Below are positions 44,978 to 53,558 of a stretch of 64,000 bases of DNA, one piece after another (within the stretch, counting starts at the first letter, position 1; the number at the start of each line of letters is the position of its first letter). The DNA lies in NCBI GenBank assembly GCA_965199765.1, contig CBDATC010000001.1, positions 434,001-498,000 on the forward strand, given 5' to 3'. The notes beneath the pieces were generated by a model that saw only the letters and a list, made by a program, of their open reading frames with translations, was not told where the DNA came from and did no database searches. This DNA is from JAPOXR01 sp965199765. GTDB lineage: Bacteria; Pseudomonadota; Alphaproteobacteria; Rhodobacterales; Rhodobacteraceae. A program made the translations under genes and the position numbers.

Positions 44978-46243
44978 TCAAACAACAGCCGTGGTTCCAG
45001 ATTCGAAAATAAAATCCAGATGCCGAAACCTTTCCAAACCGAATGGTCGCATCAAATTGTGCGGCTCGCCTGTGGCAAGCAAATGGGCGAATGTCAGGCC
45101 GCCGGCAGGAATTGCCTTGTAGCCGCCCCACCAGCCTGCTGTCACATACAGTCCCGGAATCGAAGTTTCCGACATGATCGGCGAGGCATCATGCGCCATA
45201 TCCAAGTGACCACCCCACTGACGCAGCAGTTTGAGCCGCTTAAAGGAAGGGAAGAGCTCAAGCAGTGCGCACACAATGTCTTCAAAGACATTCTGCTTGA
45301 TGTCGCGAAGGAAAGACTGGCCAGGATCCGGACCGCCTCCTATGACCAATTCACCCTTGTCCGATTGCGAAAGGTAAACCCCAAGATCAGGACAGTTCAC
45401 CACAAAATCAATCACCGGCTGAATTGGTTCTGAGACGAAGGCCGTCAGATTGAATGTGCGCAATGGCAATTTCAGTCCAACGGTATCCGTCAAGCTGGTT
45501 GTATGGCCGGACACCGCCAACGCAACTTTGTTTGCCCTAATGACGCCACGGTTGGTGCGAACGCCGCAAATCGAACCGCTTTCATCGCGCAGCAATTCTT
45601 CAACCTTGGTATTCTGGTGCAGGTCAACGCCGAGCGCACTGGCGCCTCTCGCGTATCCCCATGCCACCGCATCGTGGCGATTCACAGCCGCCTCCGGATG
45701 CAGCATTCCCGCGATGATCGGTAACCTCGCCTTGGGTCCGCCACCGGTCAGCAACGGAACCATCTGCCGAATCTGGTCAACTGTGAGCGGCTTGTAAGTC
45801 GCTCCGTGCAAATCCATCGCCAGCTGACGGCGGCGGATCTCGCGCTGTTTCGGCCAGGTATGGATGACATCAATCATGCCTCGTTTGGAATGCATGAGAT
45901 TGAAATTCAGTTCTTTGGTGAGCCCTTCGTACAGTTTGACCGACTTCACATAAAACGGGATGCTTTCGTCGCGCATATAATTGGCGCGTATGGTAACTGT
46001 ATTGCGCGCCACATTGCCGCCGCCCAGCCAGCCCCGCTCAAGCACGGCAATGTTCCGCCCGCTGTGAATCTTGGCAAGGTAGTAGGCGGTCGCAAGCCCA
46101 TGTCCTCCAGCACCGACGATCAGTGTGTCATAATGCGCATTGACCGGGCGTGTTGCCCAAGCTTCGCGCCAGCCTCGCTGTCCTCGAATCCCCTCTTTCA
46201 CAAGAGCAAATATTGAATAGCGCTGACATTTGGATTTACTCAT
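44978..46243 (-). CDS. soxB: Sarcosine oxidase beta subunit, divergent
   Basis: SoxB (421 residues) binds the non-covalent FAD and the covalent FMN of heterotetrameric sarcosine oxidase. It has the FAD fold TLIVGAGGHGLATAYYLAK, VLERGWLGGGNVARNT, and NRHDAVAWGYARGASALGVD; in studied SoxB the FMN is attached to the His in this segment (here His190). The C-terminal motif, usually CGWGTGGFKATPGSG, is here TAGWWGGYKAIPAGG, so substrate handling may differ. It overlaps the CMD-family gene by eight bases, and soxD follows within 10 bases. Confidence 0.9.
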   Translation of the reverse strand: MSKSKCQRYSIFALVKEGIRGQRGWREAWATRPVNAHYDTLIVGAGGHGLATAYYLAKIHSGRNIAVLERGWLGGGNVARNTVTIRANYMRDESIPFYVKSVKLYEGLTKELNFNLMHSKRGMIDVIHTWPKQREIRRRQLAMDLHGATYKPLTVDQIRQMVPLLTGGGPKARLPIIAGMLHPEAAVNRHDAVAWGYARGASALGVDLHQNTKVEELLRDESGSICGVRTNRGVIRANKVALAVSGHTTSLTDTVGLKLPLRTFNLTAFVSEPIQPVIDFVVNCPDLGVYLSQSDKGELVIGGGPDPGQSFLRDIKQNVFEDIVCALLELFPSFKRLKLLRQWGGHLDMAHDASPIMSETSIPGLYVTAGWWGGYKAIPAGGLTFAHLLATGEPHNLMRPFGLERFRHLDFIFESGTTAVV

Positions 46244-46880
46244 CGCTCACCGTTGCACCGTCCGAACTGCGCTTTGAAGCCCGGTCTGAATTACTCGAAT
46301 TGGAATCGCTTGCATAGTAGCCAACGATATCGCCGTCAGTGGTCACTCCCAATCCATTCAATACGCGATTGGCGTAATTGAAATAGCAGACAATCTGATT
46401 CAGCTCCAAGACACATCCGTCATCCACGCCTGATCCCAGCAGCGCCTCAACATCGGATTTTTTCATCGCTGCGGGGCTGACTGTGAGTTTTTCCGCATAG
46501 CGCAGCATCTCGAGTTCGGAACCGGCGAATGCCGCAGCTGGGTTGCGTGACTTCAGAGCGTCTTCAATGCGAGCAGCCTTCTCAGGATCATCCATCAAAT
46601 GCCTTGCGTTGGCCCAATGATTGGCCAATGAATAATCGCACTCATTCAAAATCGAAACATAGCTGGCGATCGTTTCTTGAAACCAGCCGGGCAATTCGTT
46701 GGACTCGTCATGCAAAGCGGCATGATAAAGTGCCACGTGTCCGTTCATTGTGGAAGGCCGCAGCGAATGAACCCGCATCACGTTATCAACCGTCCCATGC
46801 GGCGTTCTGGCAAACCGCAGTGCCTGGCGCAGCTTCTCATCGGCCTGCTCATCGGACAGCATCCGAATCCATGCACCCAT
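46236..46880 (-). CDS. Carboxymuconolactone decarboxylase/AhpD-like protein, one redox Cys replaced
   Basis: This 214-residue protein is of the CMD/peroxidase-related family. It starts MGAWIRMLSDEQADEKL at ATG 46880, preceded by GGGAG eight bases upstream; an upstream in-frame start adds 28 unrelated residues. It contains the family segments VDNVMRVHSLRPSTMNGHVALYHA and, where AhpD relatives have CxxC followed by His, NECDYSLANH (Cys81, Ser84, His88). The second redox Cys is therefore Ser. It is the first gene of a unit that continues with soxB and may be a peroxidase-type or non-redox partner of the oxidase. The tail beyond residue 190 is Ser/Asp-rich. Confidence 0.8.
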   Translation of the reverse strand: MGAWIRMLSDEQADEKLRQALRFARTPHGTVDNVMRVHSLRPSTMNGHVALYHAALHDESNELPGWFQETIASYVSILNECDYSLANHWANARHLMDDPEKAARIEDALKSRNPAAAFAGSELEMLRYAEKLTVSPAAMKKSDVEALLGSGVDDGCVLELNQIVCYFNYANRVLNGLGVTTDGDIVGYYASDSNSSNSDRASKRSSDGATVSDE

Positions 46881-47134
46881 AACAGACTCTCCCAAAGCCG
46901 ATTTACCATATCCTACGCTAACCGATTTGCTTTCCCGATGCCATTGTTTTGCGGAAGCGCCCAATTCGGATTCAGCATGAATGATCGCGTATCGTAAGTT
47001 GGCGAATTCACTGGATCAATCACTGCAGGGATCGGATTGGCGAGCATTGAATCCGAGTTCAGGGTTTCAGCTTGCCCGGTTTATCAACTATCTCTACCCT
47101 CCGTCGCATCAATTCGGATCACTAAGGATAAGCT

Positions 47135-48160
47135 ATGTTTCTCCGAAACTCATGGTACGTGGCTGGCTGGAGCAAGGACTTTAAACGAAAGCTCCAACCT
47201 GAAACCATTCTCGGTGAGAACATCGTCTTCTTCCGGCAGCAAGATGGTCAGTTGGCGGCGCTGGAAGATGCATGTCCTCACCGGAAACTGCCGCTTTCCA
47301 AAGGAAACCTCACTGACTGCGATCACGTCGAGTGCGGCTATCATGGACTGACCTTTGACCGACACGGCCGATGCACCGCCGCTCCGACCCAACCGGACAG
47401 TATTCCGAAACGAGCTGTGGTGAGGTCTTATCCAACGTTGGAACGTTACGGCTTGTCATGGATCTGGATGGGTGATCAGGAAAGGGCCGATCCTGAATTG
47501 GTGTTCCCGATCGAGAATTTTGACAATCCAAGCTGGGGCGCGACTGCAGGCGGTGCGCTTGACATTGACTGCAACTACCTTTGGGTTGCGGACAATCTCC
47601 TTGATCCCAGCCATGTGGCGTGGGTTCATGTCACCTCATTCGCCGGTGCGGGAACCGACGACCAGCCGCTTCACGTCAACACTACCGACCGCGGCGTCAT
47701 CGTGCATCGCTGGATTTATGGAGGAATGCCTTCGCCCTATTATGCCGACTTGGTAAAATTTGAAGGCGAGTGCGACAGGCTGCAGCATTATGAGATGTGT
47801 GTCCCGGCAATCGCCCTGAATAAGTCGGTTTACACACCGGCCGGCACCGGAGGTCCGGATCTTGTGCCGGCATCCGATACATATGTGAATATTTCATATA
47901 ATTTCATGACGCCGATCGACGAGAACCGAACCCGGTATTTTTGGTTTCAGCATCGTAACACCGATCCGGATGACCAGCAGATTTCAGAGCGAATGAATGC
48001 TGGAGCCCGGATGGCTTTCGAAGAAGACCGCGATGTTCTCGAGGCGGTCCATAAAGGCATGGCGAACAAAACAACCCCAAATATCGATCTGGGCCTGGAT
48101 GCCGGGGCAAAGCTGTTCAGAGTGGGATTGCAGAGACGTATCGACGCGGAAGCCCGATAA
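47135..48160 (+). CDS. Rieske non-haem iron oxygenase, VanA-like
   Basis: This 341-residue oxygenase is of the vanillate O-demethylase (VanA) group, which removes methyl groups as formaldehyde. It has MFLRNSWYVAGWS at the start, the Rieske ligands Cys47/His49 (DACPHRKLPLSKG) and Cys67/His70 (CGYHGLTFD), and the mononuclear iron site DNLLDPSHVAWVH (His160, His165). The AAGGA Shine-Dalgarno lies six bases before ATG 47135. It is divergent from CMD-soxBDAG. A VanB-type reductase is not adjacent, but the C-terminal half of the fusion at 56-59 kb is of that type. Substrate unknown; the sox neighbours suggest an N- or O-methylated compound. Confidence 0.9.
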   Translation: MFLRNSWYVAGWSKDFKRKLQPETILGENIVFFRQQDGQLAALEDACPHRKLPLSKGNLTDCDHVECGYHGLTFDRHGRCTAAPTQPDSIPKRAVVRSYPTLERYGLSWIWMGDQERADPELVFPIENFDNPSWGATAGGALDIDCNYLWVADNLLDPSHVAWVHVTSFAGAGTDDQPLHVNTTDRGVIVHRWIYGGMPSPYYADLVKFEGECDRLQHYEMCVPAIALNKSVYTPAGTGGPDLVPASDTYVNISYNFMTPIDENRTRYFWFQHRNTDPDDQQISERMNAGARMAFEEDRDVLEAVHKGMANKTTPNIDLGLDAGAKLFRVGLQRRIDAEAR

Positions 48161-48205
48161 CGCTGATCGATCCGAAACCGCGGAGTGTCTTTCGGGAAGA
48201 ACCGC

Positions 48206-49099
48206 TCAGTACTGTTTTGCGCGTTTTTCGAGCCGCCTGAACAGCATCGACAAGCCGAAACACAGCGTGAAATAAAGCGCTGCGGCAGTCAGCCATGACT
48301 CGAATATCATCAAGGTGGAATTTGCAAGTTCAACCGTCCTGAGCGTCAGATCCGAGACTGAAATCAGTGAAATAATCGCACTGTCTTTGATGAGTGAAAT
48401 AAACTGGTTGGCCAAAGGCGGAAGAACTTTTCGCAAAGCTTGCGGCAAAATGATGAAACGCATCTCATCGATCCATCCCATGCCGATCGAGCGCGCGGCT
48501 TCTCGTTGTCCTTTACTGATCGATTCGATGCCTGCGCGGATAATCTCACCGACGAAGGCGCTTTCAAACAGCGCCAAAACGATAATTCCTGAAATCAGCG
48601 ATGGAAATCTCCGCATGTCGCCAAAGAAGAATTCCCACACGCCATTGTTTTCCGAACGGGCAATGCCATACGCCCACAGCTCTATGTCGAGAGCGGCAAT
48701 CAACTGCTCAGAAAGAAAGAAGAAAAATATGAATATGACAACCAGCGGCGGGATATTGCGCAAGACTTCCAGATAGGTCCGCGCCAGCATCCTGACCGTA
48801 AGATTTTTAGCGGTTCGGCCGATCCCCAGTAAAATACCGAAAATGATCGCCAAAACGCTGGCATAGATGCTGATTCTGATGGTCGTGATAAGACCTGATA
48901 TAAGAACATTCGCTACCCAGCGGCCGGTCTCTTCATCGAATCGAAACAAATAATTCGGAATGAGATGCCAGCGCCAGGCATATTGCAGCTTTCCGTCAAT
49001 CTGCTGCCAAACATATCCCAGAAACAACAGCAGAATGGCCAGAATCACAAAGTCCATCCAGTGCAGCCGCTTTCGCAGATTCCGCATCCATTGTCTCAT
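48206..49099 (-). CDS. Polar amino-acid ABC transporter permease
   Basis: This 297-residue inner-membrane permease is of the HAAT/PAAT family. After a cytosolic basic N terminus it has a transmembrane segment, a periplasmic loop, and the conserved permease core: LISGLITTIRISIYAS, LEVLRNIPPLVVIFIF, and the EAA loop (GQREAARSIGMGWIDEMRFIILPQALRKVLPPL). A TTG 18 codons upstream is possible; I use ATG 49099. It is the last gene of the ATPase-permease-SBP-permease group on the minus strand. Confidence 0.88.
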   Translation of the reverse strand: MRQWMRNLRKRLHWMDFVILAILLLFLGYVWQQIDGKLQYAWRWHLIPNYLFRFDEETGRWVANVLISGLITTIRISIYASVLAIIFGILLGIGRTAKNLTVRMLARTYLEVLRNIPPLVVIFIFFFFLSEQLIAALDIELWAYGIARSENNGVWEFFFGDMRRFPSLISGIIVLALFESAFVGEIIRAGIESISKGQREAARSIGMGWIDEMRFIILPQALRKVLPPLANQFISLIKDSAIISLISVSDLTLRTVELANSTLMIFESWLTAAALYFTLCFGLSMLFRRLEKRAKQY

Positions 49100-49161
49100 C
49101 GAATTGTTCCGTCGATTTCTGCCGGACTGCACCGTCCGGCAGAGTCTTGCCAAGCCCGGTC

Positions 49162-49992
49162 TTATTCGACCATGTCAGCCCAGTCTTCGGTTTTGAACCA
49201 ATAATCGTGGCGCTCTTGCAGCCAGCCGGACCGCCATTCCTGCCCGATCCAATTGTTGAAGAAGTTCAAGGCGTCCGGATCTCCCTTCCGCATTGCGAAC
49301 GCTTCGCCGCGCTGATCGAACAGCTTGTCAAAAGGAACATGGACGATATCGGGATAGCGGGCTGTGCTGGAAGAAGGAAATGGCTCCGCACCCATGGTCC
49401 CATGAGCTCTTCCATTCAAAACTTCCTGCAGCGTTGCGCCGTCTTCGTCAAACTGCAGCAACTGTGCGTTGGGGAAGGTTTCTGCGATCACAGTCGCGGG
49501 CGTTGCACCTCTGCGGGCGGCCATTATCACATCCGGGCTGTTAAAGTCTTCCAAGGTGAAACCTTCGGTCATTGACCGGTTTGCCAGGATTCTAAGCCCG
49601 GAATAAGCATACGGATTGGAAAAGTTGATGGTCAGGTTTCTCTGTGCTGTTATGGACATGCCGCTGATGATCACATCAAACTTGCCGGCAACCAGCGCGG
49701 GTATGATGCCATCCCAGGACGTCGGAATGAATTCGACATCCACACCCATATCTTCAGCAAGCTTTCGACCAACATCAAGTTCATAGCCGATCAGTTCACC
49801 GGTCTTGTCGCGCATTGACCATGGCTTGAACAACGACAAGCCAATCTTGATAACACCGCGCTTTTTAATGGTTTCTATGACGCTCTCGCCCGAAAGCGAC
49901 TGCATCGTCGATTGAGCAACCGCCGGAATGGCTATTGATGATGCCAGCGCAGCTGCCATGGCAGCGCCGAGGACACGTCTCGTCAGTTTCAT
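49162..49992 (-). CDS. Amino-acid ABC transporter periplasmic solute-binding protein
   Basis: This 276-residue family 3 solute-binding protein begins with a clear signal peptide (MKLTRR, hydrophobic core, cleavage after PAVA-like AVAQ). The mature part has VIKIGLSLFKPWSMRDKTGELIGYELDVG, DVIISGMSITAQRNLTINFSNPY and the hinge-domain stretch RRGATPATVIAETFPNAQLLQFD. The family binds polar amino acids or opines. Exact ligand unknown; transporter position beside sox and Rieske genes suggests an N-methylated amino acid or betaine-like compound. Confidence 0.9.
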   Translation of the reverse strand: MKLTRRVLGAAMAAALASSIAIPAVAQSTMQSLSGESVIETIKKRGVIKIGLSLFKPWSMRDKTGELIGYELDVGRKLAEDMGVDVEFIPTSWDGIIPALVAGKFDVIISGMSITAQRNLTINFSNPYAYSGLRILANRSMTEGFTLEDFNSPDVIMAARRGATPATVIAETFPNAQLLQFDEDGATLQEVLNGRAHGTMGAEPFPSSSTARYPDIVHVPFDKLFDQRGEAFAMRKGDPDALNFFNNWIGQEWRSGWLQERHDYWFKTEDWADMVE

Positions 49993-50094
49993 ATTTTCTC
50001 TCCTTTTTGAACCGAGACTAAAAACTGTTTTTTACACCGCTGACCATACCCCGCCGAATTCCAAACCAGAACTTCCGCGAGCGTTCGATCAGCA

Positions 50095-50202
50095 TCAGAC
50101 TATCGACCGAATGGCTCGCTGATTGAGAGCGGCCGGAATGGCGCTCGCTGCTGTCGGCGCCACGGCGAAAACGGCGATGAGAATACATTTTTTGCGTTTC
50201 AC
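50095..50202 (-). CDS. Possible small secreted peptide (GTG start)
   Basis: A 35-codon frame in the 244-base gap between the SBP and the second permease begins with GTG at 50202. It has a GAGGAAG Shine-Dalgarno seven bases upstream, and the product VKRKKCILIAVFAVAPTA has a basic head and hydrophobic core ending in an ASA-like cleavage site. It could be a small secreted peptide or a remnant of a second solute-binding protein. No homology is visible. Confidence 0.25.
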   Translation of the reverse strand: MKRKKCILIAVFAVAPTAASAIPAALNQRAIRSIV

Positions 50203-50236
50203 GCCAGCTTCCTCATTTGTCCAATCGCTAGCCAAT

Positions 50237-51091
50237 TCAGTGTGCAACCGCGTATTTTTTTTCAAGCCGTGCCACGAAAATCGAAAGCACAAGCGTTACA
50301 GCCATATAAATCGCCGCAACGGTGAACCAGATTTCAAAACTCATGTATGTATCGGATATGATATTTCGTCCGATGGTTGTGAGCTCGGCAACCGCGATCA
50401 CGCTTACGATCGCCGAACTCTTAATGAGATTGACCGCTTCACCGGTCAGCGGCGGCAGCATGAATTTCACCGACTGCGGCAAAATGATGAATCGATAGCA
50501 CTGCGGGACCGACATGCCGATTGACTTCGCCGCCTCCCACTGGCCTTTCGGCACCGCCAGAATGCCGGCTCGGAAGATTTCGGATATAAAGGCGGAATGA
50601 TAAACCGCCAGGCAAAGCACCGAAGCTGAAAATCGATTCATTTCAAATATCGGACCGATCACATAGTAGATCAGGTAAAGCAGAACCAAGAGCGGAAGGT
50701 TTCTGACAAACTCAAGATAACCGAGTGCCACCGCCGACCCGACCAGCAGGCCGGATAATCTCAGCAGAGCGACCGCCAAGCCAATCAGCGTGGCGATCAA
50801 GAATGAGCGGACCGAAAGGTCGATTGTCTTCACCAGTCCGATCAACAGTTCGCCGGGCTGAAATCCATCTTCCGTCATGCTGTAGAGGAATTGTGGTATC
50901 CTGTACCATTGCCAATTGTAGCCCATCGCCTCAGCGCCGGTGATGGACAGACGGATAAGCAGCCAGATTATGATCAAATACAAAACCACCGACATTGGTT
51001 TTGAATTCATCAGCCTGCGAAACCGCTGTATTGGACTGACGGAGTTCATGCGCGTCCGTGTCTTCTCCCGAGCTGGTCCCAGATCAGCCAT
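50237..51091 (-). CDS. Polar amino-acid ABC transporter permease
   Basis: This is the second HAAT-type permease, 284 residues, paralogous in layout to the one at 48206-49099. Core: LLIGLVKTIDLSVRSFLIATLIGLAVA, LEFVRNLPLLVLLYLIYYVIG, and the EAA loop GQWEAAKSIGMSVPQCYRFIILPQSVKFMLPPL. Two permease genes imply a heterodimeric membrane channel. Its start lies 5 bases after the ATPase stop, so it is coupled to it; ATG 51091 opens MADLGPAREKTRT. Confidence 0.9.
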   Translation of the reverse strand: MADLGPAREKTRTRMNSVSPIQRFRRLMNSKPMSVVLYLIIIWLLIRLSITGAEAMGYNWQWYRIPQFLYSMTEDGFQPGELLIGLVKTIDLSVRSFLIATLIGLAVALLRLSGLLVGSAVALGYLEFVRNLPLLVLLYLIYYVIGPIFEMNRFSASVLCLAVYHSAFISEIFRAGILAVPKGQWEAAKSIGMSVPQCYRFIILPQSVKFMLPPLTGEAVNLIKSSAIVSVIAVAELTTIGRNIISDTYMSFEIWFTVAAIYMAVTLVLSIFVARLEKKYAVAH

Positions 51092-51096
51092 GTTAG

Positions 51097-51849
51097 TTAA
51101 TGTTCGAGAATTTGGTCAAGGAACATCCTGCAGCGCTCGCTTTCCGGGTCTTTGAAGAATTTATCGGGCGGCGCAGTCTCCACGATTTTGCCGTCTTCCA
51201 TAAAGACCATCATATCCGCGACTTTTCTGGCAAATCCCATCTCGTGGGTTACGCAAACCATCGTCATTCCCGACTCGGCCAGTTCCACCATGACATCAAG
51301 AACTTCATTGATCATTTCAGGGTCAAGAGCGGAAGTCGGTTCATCGAACAGCATAATCCGCGGTTCCATGCACAAGGATCTTGCAATCGCTACACGCTGC
51401 TGCTGGCCGCCGGATAATTGAATCGGATATTTGTCCGCCTGCTCTGGAATATGTACTCTGTCGAGATATTTTCGGGCGCGTTTTTCCGCTTCGGATTTGG
51501 AAATCTTTCGAACCCTGACCGGTCCCACTGTCAAATTCTCAAGAACAGTGAGATGCGGAAACAGGTTGAATTGCTGGAAGACCATGCCGACTTCCATCCG
51601 CACCGCGCGAATGTTCTTGGTCTCGTCAGTGAGCTCGATTCCGTCAACAACAAGTTTGCCGGCCGAATGCTCTTCCAATCTGTTTATGCAGCGGATAAGC
51701 GTGGATTTTCCCGAGCCTGACGGACCGCAGATCACAACGCGCTCACCGCTGTGCACATTGAGGCTCACATCACTCAGCGCCTGAAATGGTCCGAAGAACT
51801 TGTCCACGTTGCGGATTTCGATAACCGGGCGGTTCTCTTCTGCCAGCAT
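51097..51849 (-). CDS. Amino-acid ABC transporter ATP-binding protein
   Basis: This 250-residue ATPase of the HisP/GlnQ group energises the transporter. It has Walker A GPSGSGKSTLIRCINRLE, the Q-loop MVFQQFNLFPHLTVLENL, the signature LSGGQQQRVAIARSL, Walker B IMLFDEPTSALDPEM and the switch His in VCVTHEMGFARKV. It is the first gene of the minus-strand transporter group, divergent from mocD. Confidence 0.95.
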   Translation of the reverse strand: MLAEENRPVIEIRNVDKFFGPFQALSDVSLNVHSGERVVICGPSGSGKSTLIRCINRLEEHSAGKLVVDGIELTDETKNIRAVRMEVGMVFQQFNLFPHLTVLENLTVGPVRVRKISKSEAEKRARKYLDRVHIPEQADKYPIQLSGGQQQRVAIARSLCMEPRIMLFDEPTSALDPEMINEVLDVMVELAESGMTMVCVTHEMGFARKVADMMVFMEDGKIVETAPPDKFFKDPESERCRMFLDQILEH

Positions 51850-52178
51850 CCTCCCTCTCCGGTTTATCCAGCGTCGCTTCGTGTTTCCATACCGACGACA
51901 GTTGCAGAAAATAATTTATCAGAGAGTCTTTCGGTTCACAACTGACAATGGAATCAGCAATTCAACGATCACAATGCTGCATTGTGGAAATTTCACCTTT
52001 AGAGTGAGTCCGAGCCGAAATTTCAGTCTCAGCGGTGGAAAACCGCGGTCTATAGTTCCGGACTCAATGGGCTAGAGCCTTTGACCGCCTATTGACGGAA
52101 TTGGAATTCGCCAAGCCTTGACGCAGTCAATCAGACTATGCAAACTGACGGTGGAATATCTGCGTTAGGTTTTGTCCC
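51850..52178. promoter_or_regulatory. Divergent promoter region with paired GAAATTTCA repeats
   Basis: The 329 bases between the ABC ATPase and mocD hold two identical copies of GAAATTTCA, each containing the 8-base palindrome GAAATTTC, at 51987-51995 and 52017-52025. Their starts are exactly 30 bases apart (about three helix turns). This is the spacing expected for a dimer-of-dimers regulator acting on the divergent transcripts. No regulator gene is adjacent. Confidence 0.4.
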
Positions 52179-53147
52179 ATGGCACAGGAAGTTCTCACGC
52201 CAATCACGCAGGCCTTGAAGGAAGGCGCGCTAACCCGCCGTGAACTCAAAGAACTGATGAAACGGTCAAATCTTCCCGGATTACTGCACTTTGCCGGATT
52301 CTTGCTGCTATTGCTGTGCACTGGAAGTTTGATTTGGCTTGCTTCAGGAACGTGGTGGATCGTGCCGGCGATGTTCGTGCACGGCGTGGTTTGGGTTCAT
52401 CATTTTGCTCTGCAGCACGAGTGTGTGCACTACACGGCATTTCGAACCCGTTGGCTGAATGAGGTTTTCGGAAATTATTGCGGCATAGCGATCATTCTGC
52501 CGAACCGTTTTTTTCGCTACGAGCACTGCGACCATCACACCTACACGCAGCTTCACGGCAGAGACCCTGAGCTGATCGAACTGCCGATCTCCTTCCGGAA
52601 TTACATATGGTATGTTTCTTCGATCCCATTCTGGACGCAAAAGCTCAAAGAGATCGCAATGCACGCAGTCGGCAGATTTTCTGACACGGAAAAAGCTTTT
52701 GTTCCTAAGGAGGATCGGCAATCACTGATCTTTGAAGCGCGGGCGATGATTGCGCTTTATGCCGCTGTCATCGCCGCTTGTGCGGCAACCGGCTGGTGGG
52801 GACCTGTTTGGTATTGGTGGCTTCCGTTACTGCTCGGCGAACCGGTTATGCGGATGATCCGCATGACAGAACATGTTGGTCGTCCCAATATCCGGGATAT
52901 GAAAGAAAACACCCGCACAAATCTTGTTACAATGCCAATGCGCTTTCTGGCATGGAATATGAACTATCATGCCGAGCATCATTATGCAGCATCAGTTCCC
53001 TTTCATGCATTGCCTAGACTTCACCGCAAGCTCCAAGGCTTCGTGCATGTTGAAAAGCGCGGCTATCTGGGCGCTCATATCGACATTTTGTCCCAGATCT
53101 TTGACAGGCGGCCACGCCTTGGAACAACGGCGGATAACCGGATGTGA
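52179..53147 (+). CDS. mocD: MocD-like fatty-acid-desaturase-family membrane oxygenase
   Basis: This 322-residue membrane protein with the desaturase/hydroxylase di-iron fold has three His boxes: HECVH (80-84), HCDHH (116-120) and NYHAEHH (near 262-268). It has four or so hydrophobic segments. Paired with a MocE-type ferredoxin, it matches MocD of rhizopine (3-O-methyl-scyllo-inosamine) catabolism, which removes an O-methyl group. Fatty-acid desaturation is less likely because no lipid genes are nearby. iolD/iolE lie about 28 kb away, consistent with a cyclitol-type substrate but not proof. mocE follows with a short overlap; a MocF-like reductase is not seen. Confidence 0.8.
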   Translation: MAQEVLTPITQALKEGALTRRELKELMKRSNLPGLLHFAGFLLLLLCTGSLIWLASGTWWIVPAMFVHGVVWVHHFALQHECVHYTAFRTRWLNEVFGNYCGIAIILPNRFFRYEHCDHHTYTQLHGRDPELIELPISFRNYIWYVSSIPFWTQKLKEIAMHAVGRFSDTEKAFVPKEDRQSLIFEARAMIALYAAVIAACAATGWWGPVWYWWLPLLLGEPVMRMIRMTEHVGRPNIRDMKENTRTNLVTMPMRFLAWNMNYHAEHHYAASVPFHALPRLHRKLQGFVHVEKRGYLGAHIDILSQIFDRRPRLGTTADNRM

Positions 53148-53461
53148 GCAGCACCAAACAGTGGCGCGATCTGATGCCGCTAGACCAAATTGAACGCGGC
53201 GACGCGACACCCGCATCCCTCGGAACACGCGAATTTGCTGTCTATGACACAGTGGACGGGATTTTTGTGAGCTTGGCCCGCTGCACGCATGGCGCTGCAA
53301 ACCTTTGCGACGGTTACTTCGACGGACGGTTCATTGAATGTCCCCTGCATCAGGGATTGTTCGACGCGAGGACCGGTAAAGCAAAAGCGTTGCCTGCACG
53401 CCGGCCATTGTTCATGATCAAGACGCGCATCAAGGACGACATCGTTCAAATCTTTATTTGA
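53144..53461 (+). CDS. mocE: MocE-like Rieske 2Fe-2S ferredoxin
   Basis: This 105-residue Rieske ferredoxin supplies electrons to the MocD-like oxygenase. Ligands: Cys47/His49 in RCTHGAANLCDG and Cys66/His69 in ECPLHQGLFD. The GTG start at 53144 overlaps the mocD stop by four bases. The architecture matches BphF/MocE small ferredoxins. It needs an NAD(P)H reductase; the reductase half of the fusion at 56-59 kb is one local candidate. Confidence 0.88.
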   Translation: MSSTKQWRDLMPLDQIERGDATPASLGTREFAVYDTVDGIFVSLARCTHGAANLCDGYFDGRFIECPLHQGLFDARTGKAKALPARRPLFMIKTRIKDDIVQIFI

Positions 53462-53558
53462 CCGCTGGTTTGGTTCCCCAAATACGAATATCCATGGCAT
53501 GCGCACACTGCGACACTACCTCAGTGTCCGACCCGTTTCCCAGCAGTCAAAATTCCGA

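Noticed and set aside
44549..45433. 294-codon plus-strand frame opposite sox genes
   Set aside because: Shadow of soxD/soxB/soxA; no independent evidence.
46965..47057. TCGGATTCA and TGAATCCGA inverted repeat between sox and VanA-like genes
   Set aside because: The arms are about 75 bases apart and short; likely chance in a sequence rich in such motifs.
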